Shown: positions 1 to 5,325 of the stretch, one piece after another | Layout: the number at the start of each line of letters is the position of its first letter | Position numbering within the stretch: the first letter of the stretch is position 1 | Program-made: the position numbers and the translations under genes | DNA from: an uncultured Aliiroseovarius sp. | GTDB lineage: Bacteria; Pseudomonadota; Alphaproteobacteria; Rhodobacterales; Rhodobacteraceae | Assembly: GCA_938023895.1 (NCBI GenBank) | Contig: CALJDH010000159.1 | Location: 1-7,958 of the forward strand | Direction of reading: 5' to 3' | DNA length: 7,958 nucleotides | The notes under the pieces: model-generated | Seen by the model: only the letters and a program-made list of their open reading frames with translations | What the model was told of the DNA's origin: nothing | The model's database searches: none

Positions 1-15
1 GGGGATTTGAAACTA

Positions 16-114
16 GGTGAGAGGCTGAACACGACCCAGACGGGGCTCGTTGTGGCTGCTTCCTTCCGGACCTGACCAGATTGGCGAGGCGCCTACCCGC
101 GCCAACCTCTCGCC
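16..114 (-). ncRNA. ffs: Signal recognition particle RNA, small bacterial type (4.5S-like)
   Basis: This is the RNA scaffold of the signal recognition particle. It binds Ffh and helps deliver ribosomes making membrane and exported proteins to FtsY at the inner membrane. Read on the minus strand, positions 77-54 give the nearly invariant SRP domain IV core GGTCAGGTCCGGAAGGAAGC followed by AGCC, with the GGAA tetraloop at about 67-64. The ends also pair: the 12 bases at 114-103 (ggcgagaggttg) form a helix with those at 27-16 (cagcctctcacc), with one C-A mismatch and one G-U pair. This fixes a molecule of about 99 nt, the usual length of the small bacterial SRP RNA, which lacks an Alu domain. 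The exact ends are inferred from this closing helix. No T-run terminator is visible in the 15 bases left before the window edge. Confidence 0.96.
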
Positions 115-117
115 TTC

Positions 118-146
118 CATATATGAGGCTGCGCTGAGGGATGCAA
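118..146 (-). promoter_or_regulatory. Predicted sigma-70-type promoter of the SRP RNA gene
   Basis: On the minus strand, TTGCAT (146-141) and TATATG (123-118) are separated by exactly 17 bp. The first G of the SRP RNA closing helix lies 4 to 7 bases downstream, where a transcript should begin. The match to the -35/-10 consensus and the agreement with the structured RNA end make this the best-supported promoter in the window. The -35 box ends 4 bp from the stop codon of the nucleotidase gene (150-152), so the SRP RNA appears to have its own start point despite lying directly behind a same-strand gene. Confidence 0.7.
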
Positions 147-149
147 GCC

Positions 150-1979
150 TCAGAGCGGTAGCTCGTAGCAGGTAAATCCACGCGCATCACATGCGGTCAG
201 TTCGTTCAGACGAAGCCACGGATACTCTTGGACAACCTCGCGCCCTTGTGGCGAGGATCGAAACCAGACAGATGCACCGTCGACGGGCACAAACTGCCAG
301 ATCGGAGACGCTTCGACCGCGAGACAATCCTGATTGGCAACATAATCCGTCAACAGCTCGCGAATCTCGACCGGGACGACTGGAAGAACGTCCTCAGCCG
401 CGGGCAGAGGATAATTCCCCCCGCCCAACACGCGATAATCCGTCGTGGCCAGCAGGAACTGGTCCTCATCCCGCACTGGACGTCCCTCGTGACACAGCGC
501 CCTGCTGCGCCCCGCGGTGGCCGAACGCAGAGCCCCAGCAGGCGAAAACCGCGACGGCTGGGTCAGATCAACCTGATAGGTCAGCCCCAGAATGCTCTCG
601 TGAATATACCCCGGCACGCCGTCATCTTTCAGCTGCACCGCTGTCTGTCCCGGCAGAACCTGATTGAAGATGCTGCAGGACCGCTCAAGCCAATCGCGCA
701 GGAACGCACCCGTCACCTTTACCAGCGCAAAACTGTTGGGGAACATATAAAGGTCAGCCAAAGACCGCTGCGTCAGCGTTCCCGCACCAAGGGCCGTATA
801 ATAGTCCGGCCCGCCAAAACCCCCGGACTTGAAGGCCGCACTGGCGGCCAGTAGCGGCAGATCGGGCAGGCCCAGCGCGTCTTTGCACAAACGAGCGTGG
901 TCCAACATGGCATGCTGTACCAACCGCGTGGCGCTGTCTGCCCCCACCAGCGTGAAATAGTTATTCAGCGGGCGCACCGTTTCCCCAACCCGCGCCTGCA
1001 TCGCCGCGCGGGTGCTGTTGTGCAGATCCGAAAACAGCGCCTCAATGGTGTTATTTTCAGGAGCCTCGCAACAGGGATCGTCCGACACCGCGCGCAGGCT
1101 GGCCGCGCCGCTACACACACTCCACTGCCCATCAAGACGGGTCACCGACAGGTCAATCACCCCCAGATGAGACCCCCAGAACCCCGGCATAACCGTGGGA
1201 ATGCCGTTCAGAAAGCCGTCATCCTCGGCGCCTTCGGCAGGGAACACCTGATGCGTATGCCCGCCAACCAGCGCGTCGATCCCCGGAATGGTCGAGAGCG
1301 GATGAAGCACGTTCTCCATATCCGCACTGTGCGCTGTGTCCCCCAACCCACTATGGGCCAACGCGATGATCACATCTGCGCCTTCCGCCTTCATCTGAGG
1401 TACATAGCGACGGGCGGTGTCCAGAATATCACGCGTGTCGATCTGCGCCTGATGCAATGAGTTCGGCGGCAGGAAACCGATCACGCCGATGGTCAACACC
1501 TGCACCCCACCGAGATCGTCTTCCACCTGCCGCCGCAGCAAGACATAGGGCGCAATTCCCGCGTCTTTAGGCAAGTCCGCATTCGCCGTTAGCACAGGGA
1601 AATCCGCCCCGCGAATGGACCGCAAGACCGCGTCGCGCCCCTGATCGAAATCATGATTGCCCAGGTTCATGGCATCATAGTTCAGGTGGTTCATCGCGCG
1701 GATCATGGGATGCACTGGATCGCTGCCCACATCGGGCAGGCGCTCGCCCAGCGCCGAGCCATACAGGCAATCCCCGTTATCCACCAAGATCACATTGGCC
1801 GCTTCCCCGCGCGCCGCGTCGATCAGCTGCGCCGTCCGTGATAGCCCCCACCCGCTGACAGACCGGTCCGCGTGATAGTCATAGGGCAGGATATTCATGT
1901 GCAAATCGGTTGTGGCCAGGATCCGCAGGCGCACGCGAACCCCTTGATCCGCAACTGGATTCTGAACGAAATGCCTCAT
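150..1979 (-). CDS. cpdB: CpdB/UshA-family nucleotidase (2',3'-cyclic-nucleotide 2'-phosphodiesterase / 3'-nucleotidase-like), no signal peptide
   Basis: Two-domain metallophosphoesterase predicted to hydrolyse 2',3'-cyclic nucleotides and 3'- or 5'-nucleotides, salvaging nucleosides and phosphate. The N-terminal calcineurin-like domain (residues 18-250, numbered from the ATG at 1979) carries the full two-metal set: D25 and H27 in TTDLHMN, D70 in DNGD, N108 and H109 in LGNHDFD, H209 in LAHSG, and H241/H243 in GGHTHQ. The C-terminal 5'-nucleotidase domain has the CpdB-like stretches AFKSGGFGGPDYYT, DLYMFPNSFALVKVTG, and GLTYQVDLTQPSRF. The 609-aa length is near the usual size for the family without a leader. 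Family members are normally exported, but no signal peptide or hydrophobic segment is seen here from any start. The start is uncertain: a TTG at 2045 has no good ribosome site; ATG 1979 has AAGGGG too close; GTG 1934 has AAGGGG 5 bp upstream and would begin just before the first catalytic strand. Substrate preference (CpdB versus UshA type) is inferred from the C-terminal motifs. Confidence 0.88.
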   Translation of the reverse strand: MRHFVQNPVADQGVRVRLRILATTDLHMNILPYDYHADRSVSGWGLSRTAQLIDAARGEAANVILVDNGDCLYGSALGERLPDVGSDPVHPMIRAMNHLNYDAMNLGNHDFDQGRDAVLRSIRGADFPVLTANADLPKDAGIAPYVLLRRQVEDDLGGVQVLTIGVIGFLPPNSLHQAQIDTRDILDTARRYVPQMKAEGADVIIALAHSGLGDTAHSADMENVLHPLSTIPGIDALVGGHTHQVFPAEGAEDDGFLNGIPTVMPGFWGSHLGVIDLSVTRLDGQWSVCSGAASLRAVSDDPCCEAPENNTIEALFSDLHNSTRAAMQARVGETVRPLNNYFTLVGADSATRLVQHAMLDHARLCKDALGLPDLPLLAASAAFKSGGFGGPDYYTALGAGTLTQRSLADLYMFPNSFALVKVTGAFLRDWLERSCSIFNQVLPGQTAVQLKDDGVPGYIHESILGLTYQVDLTQPSRFSPAGALRSATAGRSRALCHEGRPVRDEDQFLLATTDYRVLGGGNYPLPAAEDVLPVVPVEIRELLTDYVANQDCLAVEASPIWQFVPVDGASVWFRSSPQGREVVQEYPWLRLNELTACDARGFTCYELPL

Positions 1980-2042
1980 CCCCTTACCATTTCTTTCCCT
2001 CGGCCACTTTTCACACTCACCCCTTGGGTGTTTAGGTCGCTC

Positions 2043-2071
2043 CAATTCTCGCTAATGTTGCATAATGTCAA
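2043..2071 (-). promoter_or_regulatory. Tentative promoter of the nucleotidase gene
   Basis: The minus strand has a perfect TTGACA (2071-2066) in the divergent region. The hexamer 17 bp downstream (GAATTG, 2048-2043) is a poor -10 box, so only the -35 element is convincing. If it is real, transcription would begin near 2037. That lies inside the longest open frame and would exclude the TTG start at 2045, in line with the ATG 1979 or GTG 1934 starts. Confidence 0.25.
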
Positions 2072-2102
2072 TTTAATGACCCGATAACGGCAAGATTCAA
2101 AA

Positions 2103-2131
2103 TTGGACAGCCGGGTGGGCTCTGATAGCGT
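2103..2131 (+). promoter_or_regulatory. Tentative promoter of nudC
   Basis: TTGGAC (2103-2108) and TAGCGT (2126-2131) are 17 bp apart. The -35 is good and the -10 is weak (TA...T). Transcription would begin near 2138, leaving a leader of about 25 nt with an AGGA ribosome site at 2152-2155 and 7 bp to the ATG at 2163. The assignment is by position and consensus only. Confidence 0.35.
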
Positions 2132-2162
2132 GCGCGGCAATGAACAAACGTAGGACCGCCCC

Positions 2163-3125
2163 ATGAAAATCGCCGAGCAGGTCACATTTGCAGCAGGCAA
2201 TCTAAACCGGGATGCCGAAAGCCGTGGAAACCCGGAAAAGCTCGCCGCATTGGCGCAGACTGCGCACCTGTTGCCCCTGTGGCGCGGGAAAATCCTGCTG
2301 AAGCCCGAGGGCGATGGCTGGGATCTGGCCTATCTGACCCAAGCCACGCTGCCTGCCGATTTCGAAGCCGCCCCGCGCGTTTATCTTGGCCTTCAGAACG
2401 ATGTGCCGCTGTTCGCACTGGACGTATCCCGGTGGGAGCCCGAGGACGACCTGCCGGACGCCACGCAGTTCGTGGATCGCAGCATCCAGCGCCACCCCGA
2501 TCTGCCCGCGGACTTTGGCTTTGCCGAGCTGCGCGCGACGATGGCGGGCCTGACCCCGGACGAGGCCGAGGTCTCGGCCACCGCGCGCTCGATCTTGGAA
2601 TGGCACCGCATCCACGGGTTCTGCGCCAATTGCGGCACGAAGACAGATGTTGCAATGGCTGGCTGGCAACGGGATTGCGGGGATTGCGGGCGCTCGCATT
2701 TTCCCCGGACCGATCCGGTGGTGATCATGCTGATCACACACGGCAACTCGGTTCTGGTGGGGCGGGGAATCGGCTGGCCCGAGGACATGTATTCCCTGCT
2801 GGCAGGATTCGTCGAACCCGGCGAGACCATTGAAGCGGCCACACGGCGCGAGGTCTACGAGGAATCAGGCGTTCGCGTTGGGCCGGTTGGCTATCTGGCG
2901 TCTCAGCCCTGGCCCTACCCGTCATCATTGATGGTCGGCACCTGGGGGCATGCGACAACCACCGAGATCAAGTTGGATCCGGCGGAACTGGCCGATGCCC
3001 TTTGGATCACGCGCGAGGACATGCTGGACATCTTTGCCGGTCGCAATCCCACGATCAAACCCGCCAGAAAAGGTGCAATTGCGCATTTTTTGATGCAGAA
3101 CTGGCTTGCGGATCGCTTGGACTAA
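2163..3125 (+). CDS. nudC: NAD+ diphosphatase (Nudix hydrolase NudC, zinc-ribbon type)
   Basis: Cleaves NADH/NAD+ to NMN(H) and AMP in the cytoplasm. In E. coli the same enzyme also removes NAD caps from RNA 5' ends. At 320 aa it has the full NudC order: an N-terminal NUDIX-like domain (about 1-130), a four-cysteine zinc ribbon (C154-x2-C157 and C172-x2-C175), then the Nudix domain. The Nudix box GX5EX7REUXEEXGU is intact from G215 (GFVEPGE, then REVYEESGV at 229-237). The family signature SQPWPYPSSLM follows at 247-257; this motif separates NudC from other Nudix enzymes and contributes to NAD specificity. The ATG at 2163 has AGGA 7 bp upstream, and the encoded start is typical of the family. 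It is divergent from the nucleotidase gene and lies 39 bp upstream of a small SRPBCC gene in the same direction, with which it is probably co-transcribed. Confidence 0.96.
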   Translation: MKIAEQVTFAAGNLNRDAESRGNPEKLAALAQTAHLLPLWRGKILLKPEGDGWDLAYLTQATLPADFEAAPRVYLGLQNDVPLFALDVSRWEPEDDLPDATQFVDRSIQRHPDLPADFGFAELRATMAGLTPDEAEVSATARSILEWHRIHGFCANCGTKTDVAMAGWQRDCGDCGRSHFPRTDPVVIMLITHGNSVLVGRGIGWPEDMYSLLAGFVEPGETIEAATRREVYEESGVRVGPVGYLASQPWPYPSSLMVGTWGHATTTEIKLDPAELADALWITREDMLDIFAGRNPTIKPARKGAIAHFLMQNWLADRLD

Positions 3126-3153
3126 CTTCATTTTCACCGTCGACGCGAACGGC

Positions 3154-3158
3154 AGGAG
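3154..3158 (+). promoter_or_regulatory. Ribosome binding site that sets the SRPBCC gene start
   Basis: AGGAG lies 6 bp before the ATG at 3165. An in-frame TTG at 3162 sits only 3 bp from the site, so the ATG is the preferred start. Confidence 0.75.
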
Positions 3159-3164
3159 CATTTG

Positions 3165-3626
3165 ATGAAAATCAAGACCCACGAAGACATCGAGGCCACA
3201 ATTGATCAGGTATTCGACGCCGTCACCGATTTCGAAAGCTTCGAACTTGCCGCATTGCGCCGCGGGGCCGAGGTGCGCCGCGTCGATACGCTGACCCAGC
3301 CCGGACAGGGCATGAGCTGGCAGGCAAAATTTGCCCATCGTGGCCGTCAGCGGGTTGCCGACATCAACCTTGAACAGTTTGATCGCCCCAGCCATCTTCG
3401 GATCTGGTCGAAGATCTCGGGCATGACCGCGGATGTGGAAGTAGAGCTGATGGCCCTGTCACGCACCCGGACACGCATGAATCTAAGCGTCGACATGCGC
3501 CCCAAGACCATTCCGGCCCGGCTGTTGATCCAGTCTTTGAAGCTGGCGCGCACAACGATGCTGCGCCGCTTCCGCAAACGCGTTTCGGAATACGCTGCCA
3601 CGATCGAGGCGCGGTACAAGGCCTGA
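3165..3626 (+). CDS. SRPBCC-family (START-like / polyketide cyclase-like) protein of unknown function
   Basis: A 153-aa protein without signal peptide or membrane segment, so probably cytoplasmic. The opening (MKIKTHEDIEATIDQVFDAVTDFESFELAALRRGAEV) is the classic start of an SRPBCC fold: a first strand ending in I-x-A, then V-F-D-A-V-TDF and a short helix. It continues with alternating strands (GMSWQAKFAHRG, VADINLEQFDRPSHLRIWSKISG, ADVEVELMAL, TRTRMNLSVDMRPKT). It ends in a long, very basic C-terminal helix (about residues 117-150, rich in R and K) that would cap the ligand cavity. The fold binds hydrophobic ligands in other families, but no catalytic residues can be assigned. The gene follows nudC by 39 bp with its own good ribosome site, suggesting an operon. 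Its stop is 19 bp from the stop of convergent pheA. The fold assignment is fairly secure; the role is unknown. Confidence 0.85.
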   Translation: MKIKTHEDIEATIDQVFDAVTDFESFELAALRRGAEVRRVDTLTQPGQGMSWQAKFAHRGRQRVADINLEQFDRPSHLRIWSKISGMTADVEVELMALSRTRTRMNLSVDMRPKTIPARLLIQSLKLARTTMLRRFRKRVSEYAATIEARYKA

Positions 3627-3645
3627 CCGCGCCCAGCGCATTCAC

Positions 3646-4479
3646 TTAGTCGCGGGCGGGATCGCGGGGATAGACCCCAAGAATGTCCAGCGTCGAGGTG
3701 AAATAGGCCAGCTCTTCAAGGGCCAGCTGGACGCTCCGATCCTCTGGGTGACCGTCGATATCCGCGTAGAACCGTGTCGCGTTGAACGACCCGTCCACCA
3801 TATAGCTTTCCAGCTTAGTCATGTTCACGCCGTTGGTGGCAAACCCGCCCATCGCCTTATAGAGCGCGGCAGGGATGTTGCGCACTTCGAAGACGAAGGT
3901 GGTGATCATGCCGTGTTCACCGCGCCGCTCCAGATTGGGTTCGCGGCCCATGATGACAAAGCGGGTGGTGTTGTGGCCGTGATCCTCGACATCCTCGGCC
4001 AACAGATCGAGCCCATAGATCTCGGCTGCCAGCGCTGAGGCAAGCACACCTTCACCCGGCGATTTGGTCTTTGCCAGATGCGCAGCCGCGCCTGCACTGT
4101 CTGCAGCCCCAACACCGCGCATGCCGTGCATCTTCAGGAAGTTTGCCGATTGCGGCAGCAACACGGGATGCGCGCGCACCAACTTGATGTCGTCGATCTT
4201 GGCGCCCGGCAAACCCATCAGGCTGATCCGAACCCGCACGAAAGCCTCGTCCAGAATGTGCAGCCCGCTTTCTGGCAAAAGACGGTGAATATCCGCAACC
4301 CGGCCATAGGTCGTGTTCTCGATCGGCAACATCGCCTGATCCGCCTGCCCCGAGCGCACGGCCGCGATGACCTCGTCAAAGGATTCGCAGGGCATGGCTT
4401 CCATATACGGTCTGGCGGCCTGGCATGCCTCGTGGGAATAGGCGCCTGGCTCTCCCTGAAAGGCGATTCGGCTGGTCAT
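3646..4479 (-). CDS. pheA: Prephenate dehydratase, monofunctional, with C-terminal ACT domain
   Basis: Converts prephenate to phenylpyruvate, the committed step of phenylalanine synthesis, in the cytoplasm. This 277-aa protein has no chorismate mutase domain, the usual form in alphaproteobacteria. The dehydratase domain (1-175) shows FQGEPGAYSHEA near the N-terminus, ESFDEV (32-37), PIENTTYGRV (52-61) and the catalytic-loop motif NTTRF (160-164). The regulatory ACT domain (about 183-265) has NIPAALYKAMGGFATNGVNMTKLESYMVDGSF in two adjoining blocks, where E204-S205-Y stands at the ESRP phenylalanine-sensing position, a substitution I associate with alphaproteobacterial enzymes. Feedback inhibition by phenylalanine is therefore likely but not shown. 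ATG 4479 is preceded by GGAGGG at a spacing of 8 bp. The gene is divergent from the cytochrome gene (119 bp between start codons) and convergent with the SRPBCC gene. Confidence 0.97.
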   Translation of the reverse strand: MTSRIAFQGEPGAYSHEACQAARPYMEAMPCESFDEVIAAVRSGQADQAMLPIENTTYGRVADIHRLLPESGLHILDEAFVRVRISLMGLPGAKIDDIKLVRAHPVLLPQSANFLKMHGMRGVGAADSAGAAAHLAKTKSPGEGVLASALAAEIYGLDLLAEDVEDHGHNTTRFVIMGREPNLERRGEHGMITTFVFEVRNIPAALYKAMGGFATNGVNMTKLESYMVDGSFNATRFYADIDGHPEDRSVQLALEELAYFTSTLDILGVYPRDPARD

Positions 4480-4513
4480 TTTGCGGACCCTCCCTGCGGG
4501 TTAGCGTTAAAGG

Positions 4514-4542
4514 ACTATAAGTTGCGCGTCATATCGCTTGAA
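4514..4542 (-). promoter_or_regulatory. Tentative promoter of pheA
   Basis: On the minus strand, TTCAAG (4542-4537) and TATAGT (4519-4514) are 17 bp apart. The -10 matches 5 of 6 consensus bases; the -35 is weak. A start near 4507 would give a leader of about 28 nt containing the GGAGGG ribosome site. No leader peptide rich in phenylalanine and no attenuator-like hairpin fits in this short leader. The -35 overlaps the one proposed for the divergent cytochrome gene. Confidence 0.35.
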
Positions 4543-4567
4543 AAGACACAAGGGAAGCGGCTAGAAG
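4538..4567 (+). promoter_or_regulatory. Tentative promoter of the cytochrome c gene
   Basis: TTGAAA (4538-4543, 5 of 6 consensus) and TAGAAG (4562-4567, 4 of 6) are 18 bp apart. Transcription would begin near 4574, giving a leader of about 25 nt. The -10 coincides with the left arm of a perfect palindrome (4562-4574). Confidence 0.35.
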
Positions 4568-4574
4568 GCTTCTA
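4562..4574. repeat. Perfect 13-bp palindrome upstream of the cytochrome c gene
   Basis: TAGAAG, one central G, then CTTCTA: six matched base pairs around a single central base. The loop is too tight for a stable RNA hairpin, so a role would have to be as a DNA-binding site for a dimeric regulator. It covers the predicted -10 box and start point of the cytochrome promoter. A perfect 6+1+6 inverted repeat is expected about twice by chance in 8 kb, so only its position makes it notable. Confidence 0.5.
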
Positions 4575-4598
4575 ACTTTGGATGAGACGGAACGCGAC

Positions 4599-5147
4599 AT
4601 GTTCGACACAATGACCTTTACGAAAGCGAGCGCCGCTGTGATTGGCACGCTCTTGGTACTTCTGCTGGGCAACTGGGCCGGCAGCGCCCTGTACAACACC
4701 AGCGGCGGTGGCCACGGCGCAGGCCATGGCGACGAAGCACACGCAGCTGCCACTGGCTATGTCATCGCAGTTGAAAGCGGCGACGCTGCCCCCGCGGAAG
4801 AGGAAGAAGCCGTTCCCTTTGCAGATCTGGTTGCAGCAGCTGACCCCGCCAAAGGCGAAAAGGTCTGGGGCAAGTGTAAAGCCTGCCACAAACTGGAAGA
4901 CGGCGCCAACGGCACCGGCCCGCACCTGTACGGTCTGGTTGACCGCCCGATCGCTGGCGTTGCTGGCTTCGGCTACTCGGACGTTCTGGCCGGCATGAAC
5001 GCCGACGCCTGGACCGTCGAAGCTCTGGACGCATGGCTGGCCAACCCGAAAGCTTTTGCTCCGGGCAACAAGATGACCTTCTCGGGTCTGAAGAAAGACA
5101 AAGATCGCGCCAACCTGGTTGCGTATCTAGCCACCATCGGCGGCTAA
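4599..5147 (+). CDS. cycY: Membrane-anchored c-type cytochrome (cytochrome cy / c552, CycM family)
   Basis: Electron carrier tethered to the periplasmic face of the inner membrane. In Rhodobacter capsulatus, cytochrome cy passes electrons from the bc1 complex to the reaction centre and the cbb3 oxidase; in Paracoccus the relative CycM/c552 feeds the aa3 oxidase. The 182-aa protein has an uncleaved N-terminal anchor (about residues 10-31), a flexible linker rich in Gly, Ala, His and Glu (32-72), and a class I cytochrome c domain (73-182). The single haem site is CKACH (93-97) and the likely axial methionine is M159 in NKMTFSG. The start at 4599 is chosen because MFDTMT matches the cytochrome cy N-terminus as I recall it, and a GGA lies 7 bp upstream; the frame is also open from a TTG at 4578. 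The second half uses GCT, GTT and AAA codons more than its neighbours, which suggests high expression. A strong terminator follows, so it is probably monocistronic. Confidence 0.94.
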   Translation: MFDTMTFTKASAAVIGTLLVLLLGNWAGSALYNTSGGGHGAGHGDEAHAAATGYVIAVESGDAAPAEEEEAVPFADLVAAADPAKGEKVWGKCKACHKLEDGANGTGPHLYGLVDRPIAGVAGFGYSDVLAGMNADAWTVEALDAWLANPKAFAPGNKMTFSGLKKDKDRANLVAYLATIGG

Positions 5148-5170
5148 GCGCTCCTTCGATGAAGAATTTG

Positions 5171-5200
5171 AAAGGCCGTCCGGTTCCGGGCGGCCTTTTT
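5171..5200 (+). terminator. Rho-independent terminator of the cytochrome c gene
   Basis: An 11-bp stem, AAAGGCCGTCC (5171-5181) with GGGCGGCCTTT (5188-5198) including one G-T pair, encloses a 6-base loop (ggttcc) and runs into five T (5196-5200). It begins 23 bp after the cytochrome stop codon and separates this gene from the yej operon. Confidence 0.92.
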
Positions 5201-5258
5201 CGTTGCGCGCTTTCGAGCGGCGTACGGCGGATTAACACCCAGTTCACCAATTCGCGCC

Positions 5259-5287
5259 TTGAATGTTATCGGGCAGCGCTCTTTACT
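5259..5287 (+). promoter_or_regulatory. Tentative promoter of the yejAB operon
   Basis: TTGAAT (5259-5264) and TTTACT (5282-5287) are 17 bp apart, each matching 4 of 6 consensus bases. They lie downstream of the terminator and upstream of the yejA ribosome site. A start near 5294 gives a leader of about 32 nt. The rest of the 5201-5258 gap shows no other structure I can support. Confidence 0.4.
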
Positions 5288-5313
5288 CGGATCAACGCAT
5301 TCCGCTGATGAAC

Positions 5314-5318
5314 GGAGG
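5314..5318 (+). promoter_or_regulatory. Ribosome binding site that sets the yejA start
   Basis: GGAGG (extended as GGAGGTG) lies 7 bp before the ATG at 5326. In-frame ATG codons at 5263 and 5308 lie upstream of this site and have no comparable one. The ATG at 5350 is too far downstream. Confidence 0.85.
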
Positions 5319-5325
5319 TGCCGCC

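Noticed and set aside
191..1460. Several plus-strand open frames of 150-210 codons within the nucleotidase gene
   Set aside because: They overlap a gene with complete catalytic motifs on the other strand, have no recognisable domains, and are rich in Arg and Pro as expected for shadows.
1976..2200. A 74-codon minus-strand frame spanning the nudC start and the divergent gap
   Set aside because: It overlaps both neighbouring starts, shows no domain or ribosome site of note, and would block the divergent promoter region.
3627..3655. Possible terminator between the convergent genes (CCGCG with CGCGG)
   Set aside because: Only 5 bp of stem with a 19-base loop and no T-run on either strand; it also enters the pheA coding end.
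4480..4513. Phenylalanine attenuator or leader peptide before pheA
   Set aside because: The predicted leader is under 35 nt, contains no phenylalanine-rich small frame, and has no alternative hairpins.
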